64,000 nucleotides of DNA from Cordia subcordata (Eukaryota > Streptophyta > Magnoliopsida > Boraginales > Cordiaceae): contig JAPTOF010000020.1 of the NCBI GenBank assembly GCA_028554755.1, positions 8,003,001-8,067,000 of the forward strand, in the 5' to 3' direction. The notes under the pieces were generated by a model, which saw only the letters and a program-made list of their open reading frames with translations, was not told the origin of the DNA and did no database searches. Shown here piece by piece: positions 1 through 11,049 of the stretch (its first letter is position 1; the number at the start of each line of letters is the position of its first letter). The translations under genes and the position numbers were made by a program.

Positions 1-450
1 TACCGGCGATACTAACTATGGAAAAATAAGATAAGTTGGTCCCTTTCTTCTCCCTTGTCCATGCTTTTATAGCTTTATGGACTCAAAATTGCTCCATAAT
101 TTCCTCTTTGCGTAAATCATTTTGGTTGACCCAACGGAAAAGGTTACTTAAGCCCTGTTTGGATTGGGTTTTTTAAGGGAAAAAATATTTTTTTTTTTAA
201 AAAAAATTACATTATTTTTACAATAATTATTTAATTTGGCTTTTAAAAAAGTTAAAATTTTGAAAAAAAATTTCAAATGCAGTTTTTTTTAGAAGTCAGA
301 ATTTTTAGCTTCTAAAAAAAATTATTTTTTAAAAATTGTTAAAAAATACTTTTGAAAAAAATCAATCAAAACAAGTTAATTCGGTTATCTTTCTTATGAG
401 CCCTAAAAAGGGCCTTGTCTTTTGTTAAATACAAAAATAGCCAATACTGT
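1..450. repeat. Direct repeat, copy A (split by a MITE)
   Basis: The stretch with 'gactcaaaattgctccat', 'ggttacttaa' and 'atgagccctaaaaagggcct' recurs at about 2310-2500. Copy A is interrupted by a MITE at 152-375, while copy B is not. Together they form a diverged direct repeat about 2.3 kb apart, either remnants of LTRs or a segmental duplication. No coding sequence is seen. Confidence 0.7.
152..375. mobile_element. MITE of about 224 bp with TTAA target duplication
   Basis: The insert begins gccctgtttggattgg and ends with the near-complement caatcaaaacaag, and is flanked on both sides by TTAA (148-151 and 376-379). The uninterrupted copy at about 2430 has a single TTAA at the same point, giving an empty site. 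The interior is A/T tracts with the core 'caataattatttaatttggc'. Related copies lie at 58856-59079 and 61847-62043. It is non-autonomous and has no ORF. Confidence 0.75.
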
Positions 451-669
451 CACGTCCCCACTCCTTACGTCTTGAAGTCTTTTAGACATGAAGAGTAATG
501 CTTTAATTTTCGTGTGGAGTACTTTTGGAGCATCATCTTTTTTTAATCATTATTTCCTTTTCTGACGCTAAACACCAATATGCGACTTTAGTGCAATCGA
601 TGAATTTTTAACGCCGAAATGTTAATAACAATTTAAAGAAAATTTAGTGACTTCTCAATAATAACGGTT

Positions 670-1135
670 GTGATGAAAATCTACGGTTGAAACATTAATT
701 GTGGCTTGATGAAAATAAAAGAAAAACACTAAAATAAAAGAAAAACACTAGTAATGAGCCTGATGAAAATCTAATGCTCAAAAGTTGATTATAGGCCTGA
801 TGAAAGTCAAAGGCCAAAATGTGGTAATATACCTGATGAAAATCAAAGACCGAAATGTGGTAATAAGCCTGATGAAGATCAAAGGCCGAAAGGTTGGCGT
901 AAGCCTGATGAAAATTAAAGGCCATAATATCGGTAGTGGGCCTGATGAAAATTAAAAGCTGAAATGTGGTAACAGGTTTAATGACAATCAAAGGCCGAAA
1001 CATTGTAATGGACCTGATGAAAATCAAAGGCCGAAATGTGATAATAAACCTGATGAAAATCAAATGCCGAAAGCTTATAATGGGCCCAATGAAAACCAAA
1101 GGCCCAAATATAGGTGCTAGGCTTGATGAAAATTA
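670..1135. repeat. 36-bp minisatellite, about 12 units
   Basis: Tandem degenerate units have the consensus cctgatgaaaatcaaaggcc followed by gaaatgtggtaataag, 36 bp in all. Because the period is a multiple of three, the minus strand reads through as a 134-codon periodic ORF rich in F, I and R. I regard that ORF as an artefact of the repeat and not a protein. Confidence 0.85.
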
Positions 1136-2310
1136 AATGGTACTAGAGAATTCTTCTCATTATAAACAAAATACAAATCTTTTATGAAACTAATTTAACA
1201 CAAAATTTTGGTGTTTAAGGGTATAAAATAGACACGAAAGACTCCAAGCTCCCTCTACTAAAAGTGTGTTTGGAATGATCTTATTTTAAGATGCTTATCC
1301 TATTGTAATTTGGAAATATCTTATAAGATTTAAGATGTCTTATCATATATACTATGCATTCTAAAGCTGTAAAAAATAAAATAGGAATGATTGTTTATTT
1401 CTTAAAAGATAAAAAGTATGATTTTGTTTTAAATTTTTATATGATACATGATAAGATTTCTTAAATCTTATAAGATTTACCCTCATTTTAATAAAATAAG
1501 TATCTTAAAATAAGACTATAACAAACAAAGCATAAGAAACTAATCCAGAATCATAATTTTCTAAAAACCAATAACACCCACACCTTTTATTTTCCTTGTC
1601 GAGTTAGCAGCACCCGTTTTGTGCACGTGGACATTCACATAAGATCACGGTATTATACTCTCAGTATAAGCAGATAAGCTAGTGTATAATATATGTCAGT
1701 TAGTTATCCTCATCATATATATGATACTTTAATTTTTTCTTTCTTAGAGTAACTGTATTGCGTTATATATCAACTATGCCCCAAACTAATTAACTCGAAT
1801 GATATGTATTCAGTCGGTTATTTAATTTAAATATAAAATTAGGCCCAAATTGATCATCTCGAATAATTAAGCAAACATGATACTAACTTATAAAAGATCA
1901 GCCGGATCATGGTGGACCTATCCAGCTGAATATGTCCTGTGATGGCTTTCAAGATGCTAAAATATAGAAAGAAGTAAGCGGGTAAAATGGGTGGTACTGA
2001 AGGATGATTAGTTAACGTGACGGCCAATTTGTTAGTGACGACGAAGGAGATTTTGCCATGTTTGACGGTTTGGACCTTGAGGATGCCTCTGATAAGGTGG
2101 GAGTAAAAGTCTTTAGTATTGCAATCGGGACGAACAAATGCAGAGCACCAAGTACGTCGAGAAATTTTGGACCCTAGAAGCTGATTCTACATAGATGTGT
2201 TTGGAAACAATGGCCTCTTTATTGGAATGTATCTCTTCGGTGGGCGCCAAATTGTAGATCCTCAAATTTACAATTGAAATCTTGTGACAAAAAGAGTCTC
2301 AAAATCCTTT
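1136..2310. other. Non-coding, no gene seen
   Basis: AT-rich sequence with no ORF resembling a protein family. Around 1920-2300 it is less AT-rich and looks like old transposon sequence, but no domain could be read in any frame. Confidence 0.5.
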
Positions 2311-2500
2311 TAGGTGGATATTGCTGATACCAATTAGGTATGGAAAAACAATAGCTTTGTAGACTCAAAATTGCTCCATGATTTCCTCTTTGCCTAAATC
2401 ACTTTGGTTGACCTACCATAAAAGGTTACTTAATTCAGGTAACTTTTCTTATGAGCCCTAAAAAGAGCCTTGTCTTTTGTTAAGTACAAAATAGCCAATA
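2310..2500. repeat. Direct repeat, copy B (without MITE)
   Basis: Matches the start of the window and 376-450, but is continuous through 'aaaggttacttaattc'. It therefore serves as the empty-site reference for the MITE at 152-375. Confidence 0.7.
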
Positions 2501-3009
2501 CAATTTGTACACTTGGAAGCTAGTTTGATTGCATAAACACCTTCCAAGCCAGATATTATTTCTTTAAAAAGGGACACCTAATGATATTAGCCAAATGAAA
2601 GAACAGTCTAACAGAAATCAGCTTCGCTTTCAGGAGATGCTATAAATGGCTAAGACACAAAGATACACATTCTAATGGATTAATTATTAGTAGTGAGAAT
2701 AATTTTCCTATTTCATCTCAATTCTATGAGCGCAACAAATTAACCAATTCAAATCCGGATAATAAACAGTTTGTGATATTTTTCTGAGTTGAAGAGTTGA
2801 CTGAGTATATCGTTTGACCAAAAATTAGAATAGAATAATTGAGTTTAGGTCTTGAAGGTCGCACATGATTTGGATAAAGCAAACTATATATTTTGCTTTG
2901 ATTATGGCGAAGTGACTTAAATTTGAACTTATTTTCAATTGGTTCAATGACTGATACGTGATTATATTATGGTTATACCCAAAACATGTAAAGGAATCAA
3001 CCTCATACG

Positions 3010-3980
3010 GGGTGTTTGGTTCGGGAATGAAAAATCATTTTCGGAAATATGATAAAACTATCTGGTAATACCAATAATATTTCTGCGAAAATTTTAGAAT
3101 ATTTCTAGGAACTTTAAGTTTTTATGTTTGGTTTAAAACTAAAATTTCTGTGAATTTTGAGCTACTTTACAAAAATGTAACTCCTCTTCATCATCATCGT
3201 CAATTGTTTTTAATTATTAATTTTTAATTTACTATTAATTAATTAATTTAACAAGTTTAATTAATTAATTATTCATTTTTAAGGTATTATTTTTAATTAA
3301 TTAAATATTAAATTTTTTATAAATTAAATTCATTAATTAATTACATATTATTATTATTATTATTTTATTTTTATTTTAATTAATTGTAAAATACTTTAGT
3401 TTTTAAATAATTATTTTTAATTAATTATTAATTATTTTTATTTTTATTTTAGTTCTTAATTATTTACTAACTAATTTTTTTATTATTTTTCATTTTTTAT
3501 TTTTAGCAATTATTTTTTACTTTCAATTGATTTTTAAATATTTTATTTTTAATTAATTATTACTCATTTTTATTTTTATTCTATTTTTAAATTTAAATTA
3601 TTTATTAATCAATATTTTAATTATTTTTTTAATATTTAAAGATAAAAATCCTATATTCAATTAACAATACATATTGAATCATCGTCATCATCGTTGTCAT
3701 TATTTTTTTTTATTTTTAATTTGTGATCATATATGAGAGGGTCTTAAATATGGGCTTTTTTGTCTTTTTAATTTAATATGCACATTTCCACAATCCACGA
3801 AAGCTGGATTCTTGCCCTCGTGTGCAGAGATGAAAATTGAACAAAACATGGGAATATTGCATTTCCATGAATGTAACGTGCCTAGAATCATTTTTTATTC
3901 TGTGAATCAAACGCGGGAATATCACATTTCGAAATTCACTTTTCAAAGAATCTTCTATGATTTCGTGAACTAAACACCCT
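3010..3980. mobile_element. TIR element, about 970 bp, AT-rich core
   Basis: The left end gggtgtttggttcgggaatg and the right end gtgaactaaacaccc are imperfect inverted repeats, flanked by similar short sequences (tcatac on the left, tcatat on the right). The interior (3180-3720) is almost pure A/T, with many 'aattaatt' runs and ATT triplets, and encodes nothing. The 'GGGTGTTTGGTT' end type is common among hAT-like non-autonomous elements of plants. The superfamily is inferred. Confidence 0.6.
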
Positions 3981-4109
3981 CATATAACCAGGGGACTGAA
4001 ACATGTAAATTATATTATGTTCACTCGACACTAAATTTGTCACAATTATGCTATTCCAATTTGTCTCATTTAAAAAAAATCACAAAAACTAACTTCATTG
4101 TAAAAGGTC

Positions 4110-4485
4110 TGTAGGATATGATCTGTATTCTAGTTAGGCACCTTAGGGATATGGGCCTTAGCCCTTAGGGATCCTGGTTCTAGTCAAATTAGGAAACCTA
4201 TTCCTACAGGGATTTCTCTCTCTTGTATTATGTAAACGGGAGTTTAGCTATTATATTAGGCGTGGACAGAGATAGAGCGTAAAAAAAGAGATCTTGAGTG
4301 GGAGAGCTCGAGGGGCGAGAGCTCTCAAGCCTGAGCCATCTCTTCGTGATGTATTCGCATTATTTATTGTGGAATTCTCTTGTTTATCCGTGGACGTAGC
4401 CGAAAGAACAAACCACGTTAAATTTGTATGCCCATCATGTTTATCTTTCTCTTGTTGTTCTTCGTTCCCATACCTCGAATTCCCA
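4110..4485 (+). mobile_element. Putative 5' LTR (about 376 bp)
   Basis: Begins TGTAGGATATG, ends CCCA, and is followed after 6 nt by a tRNA-Met-type primer binding site. No second copy of this LTR was found in the window, so the element is truncated or has lost its 3' end. The borders were chosen from the TG...CA rule and the PBS, not from a second LTR. Confidence 0.5.
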
Positions 4486-4491
4486 ATGAAT

Positions 4492-4504
4492 TGGTATTAG
4501 AGCC
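4492..4504 (+). promoter_or_regulatory. Retrotransposon primer binding site
   Basis: TGGTATTAGAGCC differs by one base from TGGTATCAGAGCC, the complement of the initiator tRNA-Met 3' end used by most plant LTR retrotransposons to prime minus-strand DNA. Confidence 0.7.
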
Positions 4505-6840
4505 TAGTTTGGAGACTGGGCATGATTCACAGGTGCGTGAGAAAGAATACGGAGATTTTGCTTGTTCGTGATTTTTTATTCTTGCTGTGAGGTTGACATA
4601 AAAAACGAAAGACTTGGACGAGATTTGGCACAAAAAATGGAGGAAAAAGGCTCTATGCGGAGATCACATCATGCTGACATCACTTTTGACGTGATTGATG
4701 ATGTCAGCAAGCCAGAAGCTTTTTCTTCCTAGAACCGTTCCGAAGGTCGCATTGCCATTGGAGGAATTTTGCCAAACAATAAGTGCACCATTCGAGCTGT
4801 TGCAAAGAGATGGGCACAATGGTAGCTTTGCTGGCTTGTACCATGACCAGAGGAGATGCCAAGGTGAGCTTGATGTCAAAGGTTGCGGTTTGTCGATCAA
4901 CAACGATTCGATACACCAAAACTTGATTTAATGATACTGGGTGAATCACGAAGGTGTGAGGATGCTTTTGGAGGCAATGGCACAAGTTGACGAAGAAGTA
5001 ATAGATATGGCAGGATCTTGAAAGTGGGGGTCAATACTTAATGATGGATTGGCATCAGGGCTTTTTTCGAGGATCGGGAAGCATACCGTTTGATTCACTA
5101 GAGCACAAGGAACACGATGATGGGTGTGGCGTGGCAAACGAAGATCGGTGATGGCACCAACGTTTCTTGGAGAAGATGGCATCGGCGGCGGCTATGGACG
5201 GTGATGCTTCGTCGACTAAAAGATTAGGGCACGCCGGAGTGGTCTTCAATTGACGATGATCAAAGTGGCGTAATTGGATCATTGATTGAATAGACCGAAT
5301 TGAGAGATATGGCCAGGTCAAATCACGGGTTACCTTGGGTCGTGGGTCATATGCCGTCGAGTGAAGAAGGCATGGTCAAGTTCCTGTGCTTCTCGCATCA
5401 TGTTTTTATGGTGAGCTCGTGCATAAGAGCTGTTGATCATGGGTTGATATGATTTAATGGCTTTGGATTCTATACAGCCAATCGCATGACATTGTAATGG
5501 ATTTTAGTAATCTAGACCATCAGATCTGAAGTTGATTTGATCAGCAAAGGCTATGATTCAATGTGGTGCACAAGTATGAATAATTGTGAGCTCACTTTGA
5601 CTGAAGATTTGACCTGTGTTAACTGAGGCCTGACCAAGATCAAAAGAATTGACCAAGGTGTACTCTAACGTTTTTAGTGTAGAATCTGATTTTGAGCTCC
5701 ATTTTGCAAATTCGACTATGAGATATGTGTTTTTTTGGGATTTTGTCAACTTTGATTTGGGATTTGACTTTGATTAGGCTTTGAGAAAAGTTGACTGTAA
5801 AAGTTTTTTGACATGTTGAGTGTGAATTTGTTGTCCATTTGGCCAAATTCCATGTTGTTGTTTTTGTTTTGGAGTGAATGAAGATGGTTTCGAGTTTGGA
5901 AAGTGCAAAACATGAAGAAATTGATTAATGGAGTACAATCACAAGTGTGGCAGATGCATTATGGAAAAGTGAGGAAGAGATAGGTGGTTGGGGTGGCATG
6001 GGCCACACGTGAGTGAAGGACTAAATGCCAAGAATGAGTGGTTTTGCATTGTAGAGAGAAGATAAAGAGGCTCAATGTGTGAGCGTGTGTCTTAGGCAAG
6101 TTGAATAAGGCCTGGTTCAATGGAGTAGTTATGTAGAGTTCCTTCGGAAAGTGGTGATCACTTGTATGGATATAGCTTTGTGAGATGATCGGGTGGTACT
6201 CTATGAAGACGGTAAGTGTTCCAATGAGGTGTTGAATGCGAGACTAGTGATTGTCTTAAGAAGGACATAGGCTAGAAACTTCTTGGAAAGAGTTTAGTTG
6301 AGCTTTTCGGGAGAAAGTTAGTGCTTTTTCATAGAAAGTTGGTGCTTTCTCGGTGTTACCTTAACTCAAAGGATTAAAGGCTGAGATATGCTACTCGATG
6401 ATCTAATTTGGAGATCGTGGAGTAAAGGAATGTGTGAAGCTGGGTGGAAGTTTTAGCAATTTTGTATAGTAGCAGTGGATCAGTCTGGGTGACTCAGCAA
6501 GTGGATGTACATGGTGAGGTGTATCTTAGAGCTGATTTGGACTACTATGCCATGAGCAAGTAGAGTTTGCAGGAGAAGCTCAGAAAGTGTCCCAGGAAAT
6601 GGCCGGAGATAGTTAAATCAAGTAGACTCAAAAGGTTGAGATGTGGCTGTCTCAAGGATGTGGAAGTGCATTGTGGCATTGAATAATGAAAGGACGAGTT
6701 GGAGGATCCTCGGGATTGGCGTTGGAGACTGATGCGGCATCTCAGAGGGATGATGGGCATAATTGAGGCCCACATGATGAGATCAATGGGCCTAGTCTTG
6801 GTGTGATTTAGTGGGTTGCTACTGTGGGTAAAGATGACCA
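4505..6840 (+). mobile_element. Non-coding body of an LTR element (LARD-like)
   Basis: About 2.3 kb follows the PBS, with markedly higher G content on the plus strand than its surroundings but stop codons in every frame. No gag, protease, integrase or RT motif is readable. This fits a large retrotransposon derivative or a fully decayed element. The 3' end is not defined. Confidence 0.35.
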
Positions 6841-8690
6841 AAATGACCCTTGCCACTACTTTAGCTCCTAAAATGACCAAGTGCCCTTGCCGCTACTTTG
6901 GCAACACTAACGGTATTTTGAGCTGGATCTATTTCTAGCAAAAGACCAAAGCCGTAGTCTAAAGATAATCACTGGCTAAGCAGGAGCTCGTCACACAAAA
7001 TGACTTCTGTCTTAACCTAACCGAGTGAAATGACCAAAAATTCCCCTTTATGTATAGCCATAGTCAAGGTAGGTCGTTTTATGTATCATCACCTCGAAGG
7101 TTGCATCTGGGACCTTAAAATCTCTAGTCCTAACTAAGTGATCATCTACTGGTCACGAATCTCTTGACCTAGGGAGCGACTTACAAACCAAATGATTGAT
7201 ATACCCTCAAAAGTAATATCAGTAGATCTAGATTTAGAGGATCAAATGGACATATCCAAGGTACCACATAGACTCTATTATTGCATTTGCATGTCCTAAT
7301 TGATTAAAACACAACACTTCACATACGGAGCAAATGATCATATCAGAACAAGACTTTCTCTATGACATATTAAAGTGCTACACCTTAAATTTGTCAGTTC
7401 ATTCACACACGCTCAACATTAAGAGCATTGGTCACTTGAAAGCAGTGATTATTTTATCTTCTATTTGTGACGGTACGGTTCCCAAAAGACATACTCCTGG
7501 TGGCCCAATCCAATGTGTGATACTTATGGTGGCCCAACCCAATTTTGAGCTTAGCTTTTGATCCAGTATTCTATTTGTGACGGTACAGTTCCCAAGAGGC
7601 ATACTCGGAAGCCATGGGTTTTTGGCTAGGTAGTGTGTATTTTTGGTGACCATGTGATTTTGGTTGCATATACACCAAAGAGAAAATAAGGTTTGGGTCT
7701 TACCAATAGCCACTATATATAGTACATGGCAACCTTAGTAAAGACAAGGTGCTAGGAAAATTATTGTTTCGAATAATGCCCCTCCTTATCTTCTAGAAAA
7801 GGAAAATTCTTTGTGGATAAGTCTTATCCAAAATATTCCACTTCGCACGCTGTAAATATATTCCATGTAGGCCTTGCTTATCTAATTAAGATATCCATGA
7901 GTTATATTAGGAAGATTTGGATAATTAAATCTCTTCTTAATTCTAAACTCAAATCTTAACTAAGCAATCAATATAATCCACCATCCTCAATTAATTACAT
8001 CCAATTGGAACATGACTAGCAGATGGACTAAAAGATATAATCACCCTTGGCTCTAAAAATGTCCTCGCCACCACTTTGGCGACCTCAATGCCACTTTGAC
8101 TTCGGCCTATTTCTACTAGAAGACCAAAGCCATACTCTAAGGATAATCACTGGCTATACAGGAGCTTGTCACCTGCTCTAGTGACCTCTATCTTTAACCA
8201 ACCGAGTGAAATGACCATAATGCCTCCTTATGTATACCTGTAGTCATGGTTGGTCCTTTCATGTATTGTCACCTCCAAGACTCCGTTTAGAACCTTGGAA
8301 TCCATAGTCCCATATAATTATCATCCACTAGTTATGGATCTCTTGATCTAGGAAGCGACCTACAAGCCAAATGACCAATATATCTCTAAACGGTAATATC
8401 ACTAGTACTAGATTTCTGATGATCAAGTGGATAAATCCAAGGGGGCACATAGATTTTGTTGTTGCGTATGCATGTCCCAACAAATTAGAATACAACACCC
8501 AACTACTAGGCAATCAAGCCTACTCACATTGGGACATCTTTCTTTGACATGTCAAAGTGTTGCACCCTAACTTCATTAGTTTATTCACACATGCTCAAGA
8601 TTAAGAGCATCGATCACTCAAAAGTTGTGAGTACCTCGTCTTTTATATGTGATTGTACGGTTCCCAAAAGACATACTAACGGTGGCACTA
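6840..8690. repeat. Pair of diverged LTR-like direct repeats
   Basis: About 6850-7545 and about 8050-8690 align over their length. Shared landmarks are 'gataatcactggcta', 'accgagtgaaatgacca', 'tctcttgacctagggagcgac' versus 'tctcttgatctaggaagcgac', and 'cggttcccaaaagacata'. A third short piece (7567-7605) repeats the last landmark. The spacer contains a TATA-like tract. They are probably two LTRs, or an LTR and its partial duplicate, with no coding sequence between them. Confidence 0.6.
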
Positions 8691-8699
8691 GCGAAGTCT

Positions 8700-9029
8700 G
8701 AAAAAGCACCGAATGACCTAAGTAGATCATGTTCTAAAGGAAACTCACCCACTATAGCCTTATCCTAATAGAGTGCCCAACACTACCATCCAGCTATGGA
8801 CTGATTTATGATATCATCAAATCTAGACTTGGACCTGATGTGCGACCAGCCTTATTGTGCACCTAAGTTATTAATCTATATTATTGGACATTCATACATT
8901 GGATTAACGCACAAATGGAGAGAACATGGTGTGCAGAACTCAATCATATAAACAATATTATGAGCATATTATGTCTAGTATCTATTAATCACCCTATGCT
9001 TGTGTTCTTTAGGGCATACAATCCCAACG
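8700..9029 (-). mobile_element. LTR-like sequence abutting the copia 3' end
   Basis: Directly beyond the copia polypurine tract the minus strand reads TGTTGGCG and then a start-like TTGGGATTGTATGCCC. It does not match the element's own 5' LTR (TGTTGGAAATTC) beyond the first six bases. It may be a different LTR inserted at, or recombined with, the copia terminus. Confidence 0.4.
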
Positions 9030-9069
9030 CCAACACTCCCCCGCAAGCTGGGGAATAGATATTTTCCAT

Positions 9070-9682
9070 CCGTAGCTTGCTTATAATCTTTTAAAGTGTT
9101 GAATTTATCGGTCCTTTGGTTAAGATATTTGCTAATTGGCCCTTTATGAAAATGTAGGGTGTGAATTAATCTACTCTCAAGCTTCTTCTTTGTGAAATGT
9201 TTGTCAACTTCCACATGTTTAGTTCTGTCATGTTGAACTGGATTATAAGCTAGACTAATTACAGGCTTATTGTCATAATAAAGCTTTATTGGAGTCTCCT
9301 ATTTAATCTTTAAGTCTTCTAGGATAATCTTGAGTTGTAACAACTCACAAATTCCTTGTGCCATTGAATGAAACTCTGCGTTTGCACTAGATCTTGTAAC
9401 AACTAGTTGTTTCTCGCCGATCCAAGTTTCCAAATTTCCACCAAGAAAGATACAATACCCAGATGTTGATCTTCTATCAGTAATAGAGCTAGCATTATCA
9501 ACATCTGTGTATGCTTCTAGTTCCATGCTTGTACCTTTTCTAAATAAGATCCATTTTCTTAGGCTGCTTTTCAAATATTGTAAGATATGATGTATTGCAT
9601 GGAGATGCACATCCTTGGGGTTTTGCATGAATTGACTCATCACACTCACAGCATATGCAATGTTAGGCCTTGTGTGTGGCAA
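9070..9682 (-). pseudogene. Copia RNase H domain remnant
   Basis: The translation shows the copia RNase H layout: a 'MPHTRPNIAYAVSVMSQFM' lead, then an 'AYTDVDNA' segment where family members usually have TDADWA (a key Asp changed to Val), 'RRSTSGYCIFLG', a 'SSANAEF' segment corresponding to the usual S-x-AEAEY, and after a stop the C-terminal 'DKHFTKKKLESRLIHT' near 9200. Stops split it into at least two pieces. Confidence 0.75.
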
Positions 9683-9703
9683 ATAGATTAGTCTCCCAGT
9701 GAC

Positions 9704-10560
9704 TCATTGATACATGACTTTGTCAACTTGTTCTTCACCCATAGACTCTCCTAGTCTATGATTTGGCTCTATAGGTGTGTTTGATGGTCTACAACCAAGT
9801 TTACCTAATTCTTTTAACATATCAAAGACATACTTTTGTTGTGAAATAAAAGTTCTTTCCTTGGATTGAGCTACTTCAATTCCTAAGAAGTACTTCAATT
9901 TCCAAGATCATTTATTTTAAATTCTTTTGCCAAATACTTCCGAAGAGCTTCCTTTTCATCTGTATCATTCCCAGTTACTATAATATCATCTATATAAACT
10001 ATCATCGTTGTGATTTTCCCTCAAGCTGAACACTTGATAAATAATGTATGATCACCCTGGCTTTGTTTATACTTCATATTCAACATTGCTTTAATAAATT
10101 TGCCAAACCATGCTTGAGGAGATTGTTTGACCCCATACAATACCTTTTTCAATCTACACATTGTGTTTTTATCCAAATCTATGCCAAAGCCAGGTGGAAC
10201 TTCCATGTGAATTTCCTATTCAAGGTCTCCATGTAAAAAGGCATTTTCACATCAAACTAGTTTGAAGGCTAGTCGTAGTTTGCTACTAGAGATAACAACA
10301 CCATTATTGTATTCATCCTTGCAATTGGTGCAAATGTCTCTTGATAATCCACCCCATAGGTCTGCATATATCCCTTGGCTACTAGTCTTGCTTTACACCT
10401 CTCTATGGATCCATCTGACTTGTGCTTCATTGTGAAGACCCATTTGTACCCTACTGGTTTCTTTCCAATTGGTAAATCCACTAGTTCCCATGTTTTGTTC
10501 TTTTCCAAAGCTTCCATATCTACTTTCATTACATGCTTCCATTCCTCTTTGCCAAGTGCC
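9704..10560 (-). pseudogene. Copia reverse transcriptase remnant
   Basis: The N-terminal part has 'EALEKNKTWELVDLP', 'KWVFTMKHKSDGSIERCKAR' and 'YQETFAPIARM'. The 'PPGFG' and 'LKKVLYGVKQSPQAW' motifs lie at 10206-10021, the catalytic YIDD box near 9985-10000, and 'KYFLGIEVAQS' at 9898. Several frameshifts and stops separate these pieces. This half is found only here and is absent from the second duplication unit. Confidence 0.8.
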
Positions 10561-11049
10561 TCAGATAAGGTTTATGGGATGTTGATAGTGTTCAGACGGG
10601 TGAGAAAAGCTGTGTGTAAGGGCGATAATTTTTCAAATGACACAAAATGGGATAAAGGATATTATGTTTACAATTTTTCAAATGACACAAAATGGGATAA
10701 ATGATATTGTGATTACTTTCTAACCTTTTTTCTTATGGCTATGGGTAGATCCAAGTTGAAAACAATAGGCGATGTTCTAACAGAAAGGCTTACGTCATTC
10801 CCAAGTGATGATTCGGTCTTTTGAACTTGCATAGGATTGATCATGAGCTTTATTCTTCTCGAGTCGACATGTAGTCTCTTTGAGAAAGTAAGGTTTATTG
10901 CACTTAATGGTCCTTCAGAAAGATTAGGAGATGACCCTGTAGGCTTTTCAAAAGTGGATTGAGAAATGAGTTGAGGTTTACAAGTGAATTCAATTTGCAA
11001 AGTGATTCTCTTAAAAATAAATCCTTGTCCTCCATAGATAATGTCTTCC

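Noticed and set aside
695..1099. 134-codon minus-strand ORF
   Set aside because: It is the read-through of a 36-bp tandem repeat whose period is a multiple of three, and has no family resemblance.
670..1135. Array of C/D box snoRNAs suggested by repeated TGATGA
   Set aside because: A D box (CTGA) occurs only overlapping the C-box-like motif, no terminal stems are seen, and 36 bp is too short for a C/D snoRNA.
4294..5321. Several overlapping short ORFs on both strands
   Set aside because: They fall in the LTR and non-coding body of a retrotransposon, and none shows gag or pol motifs.
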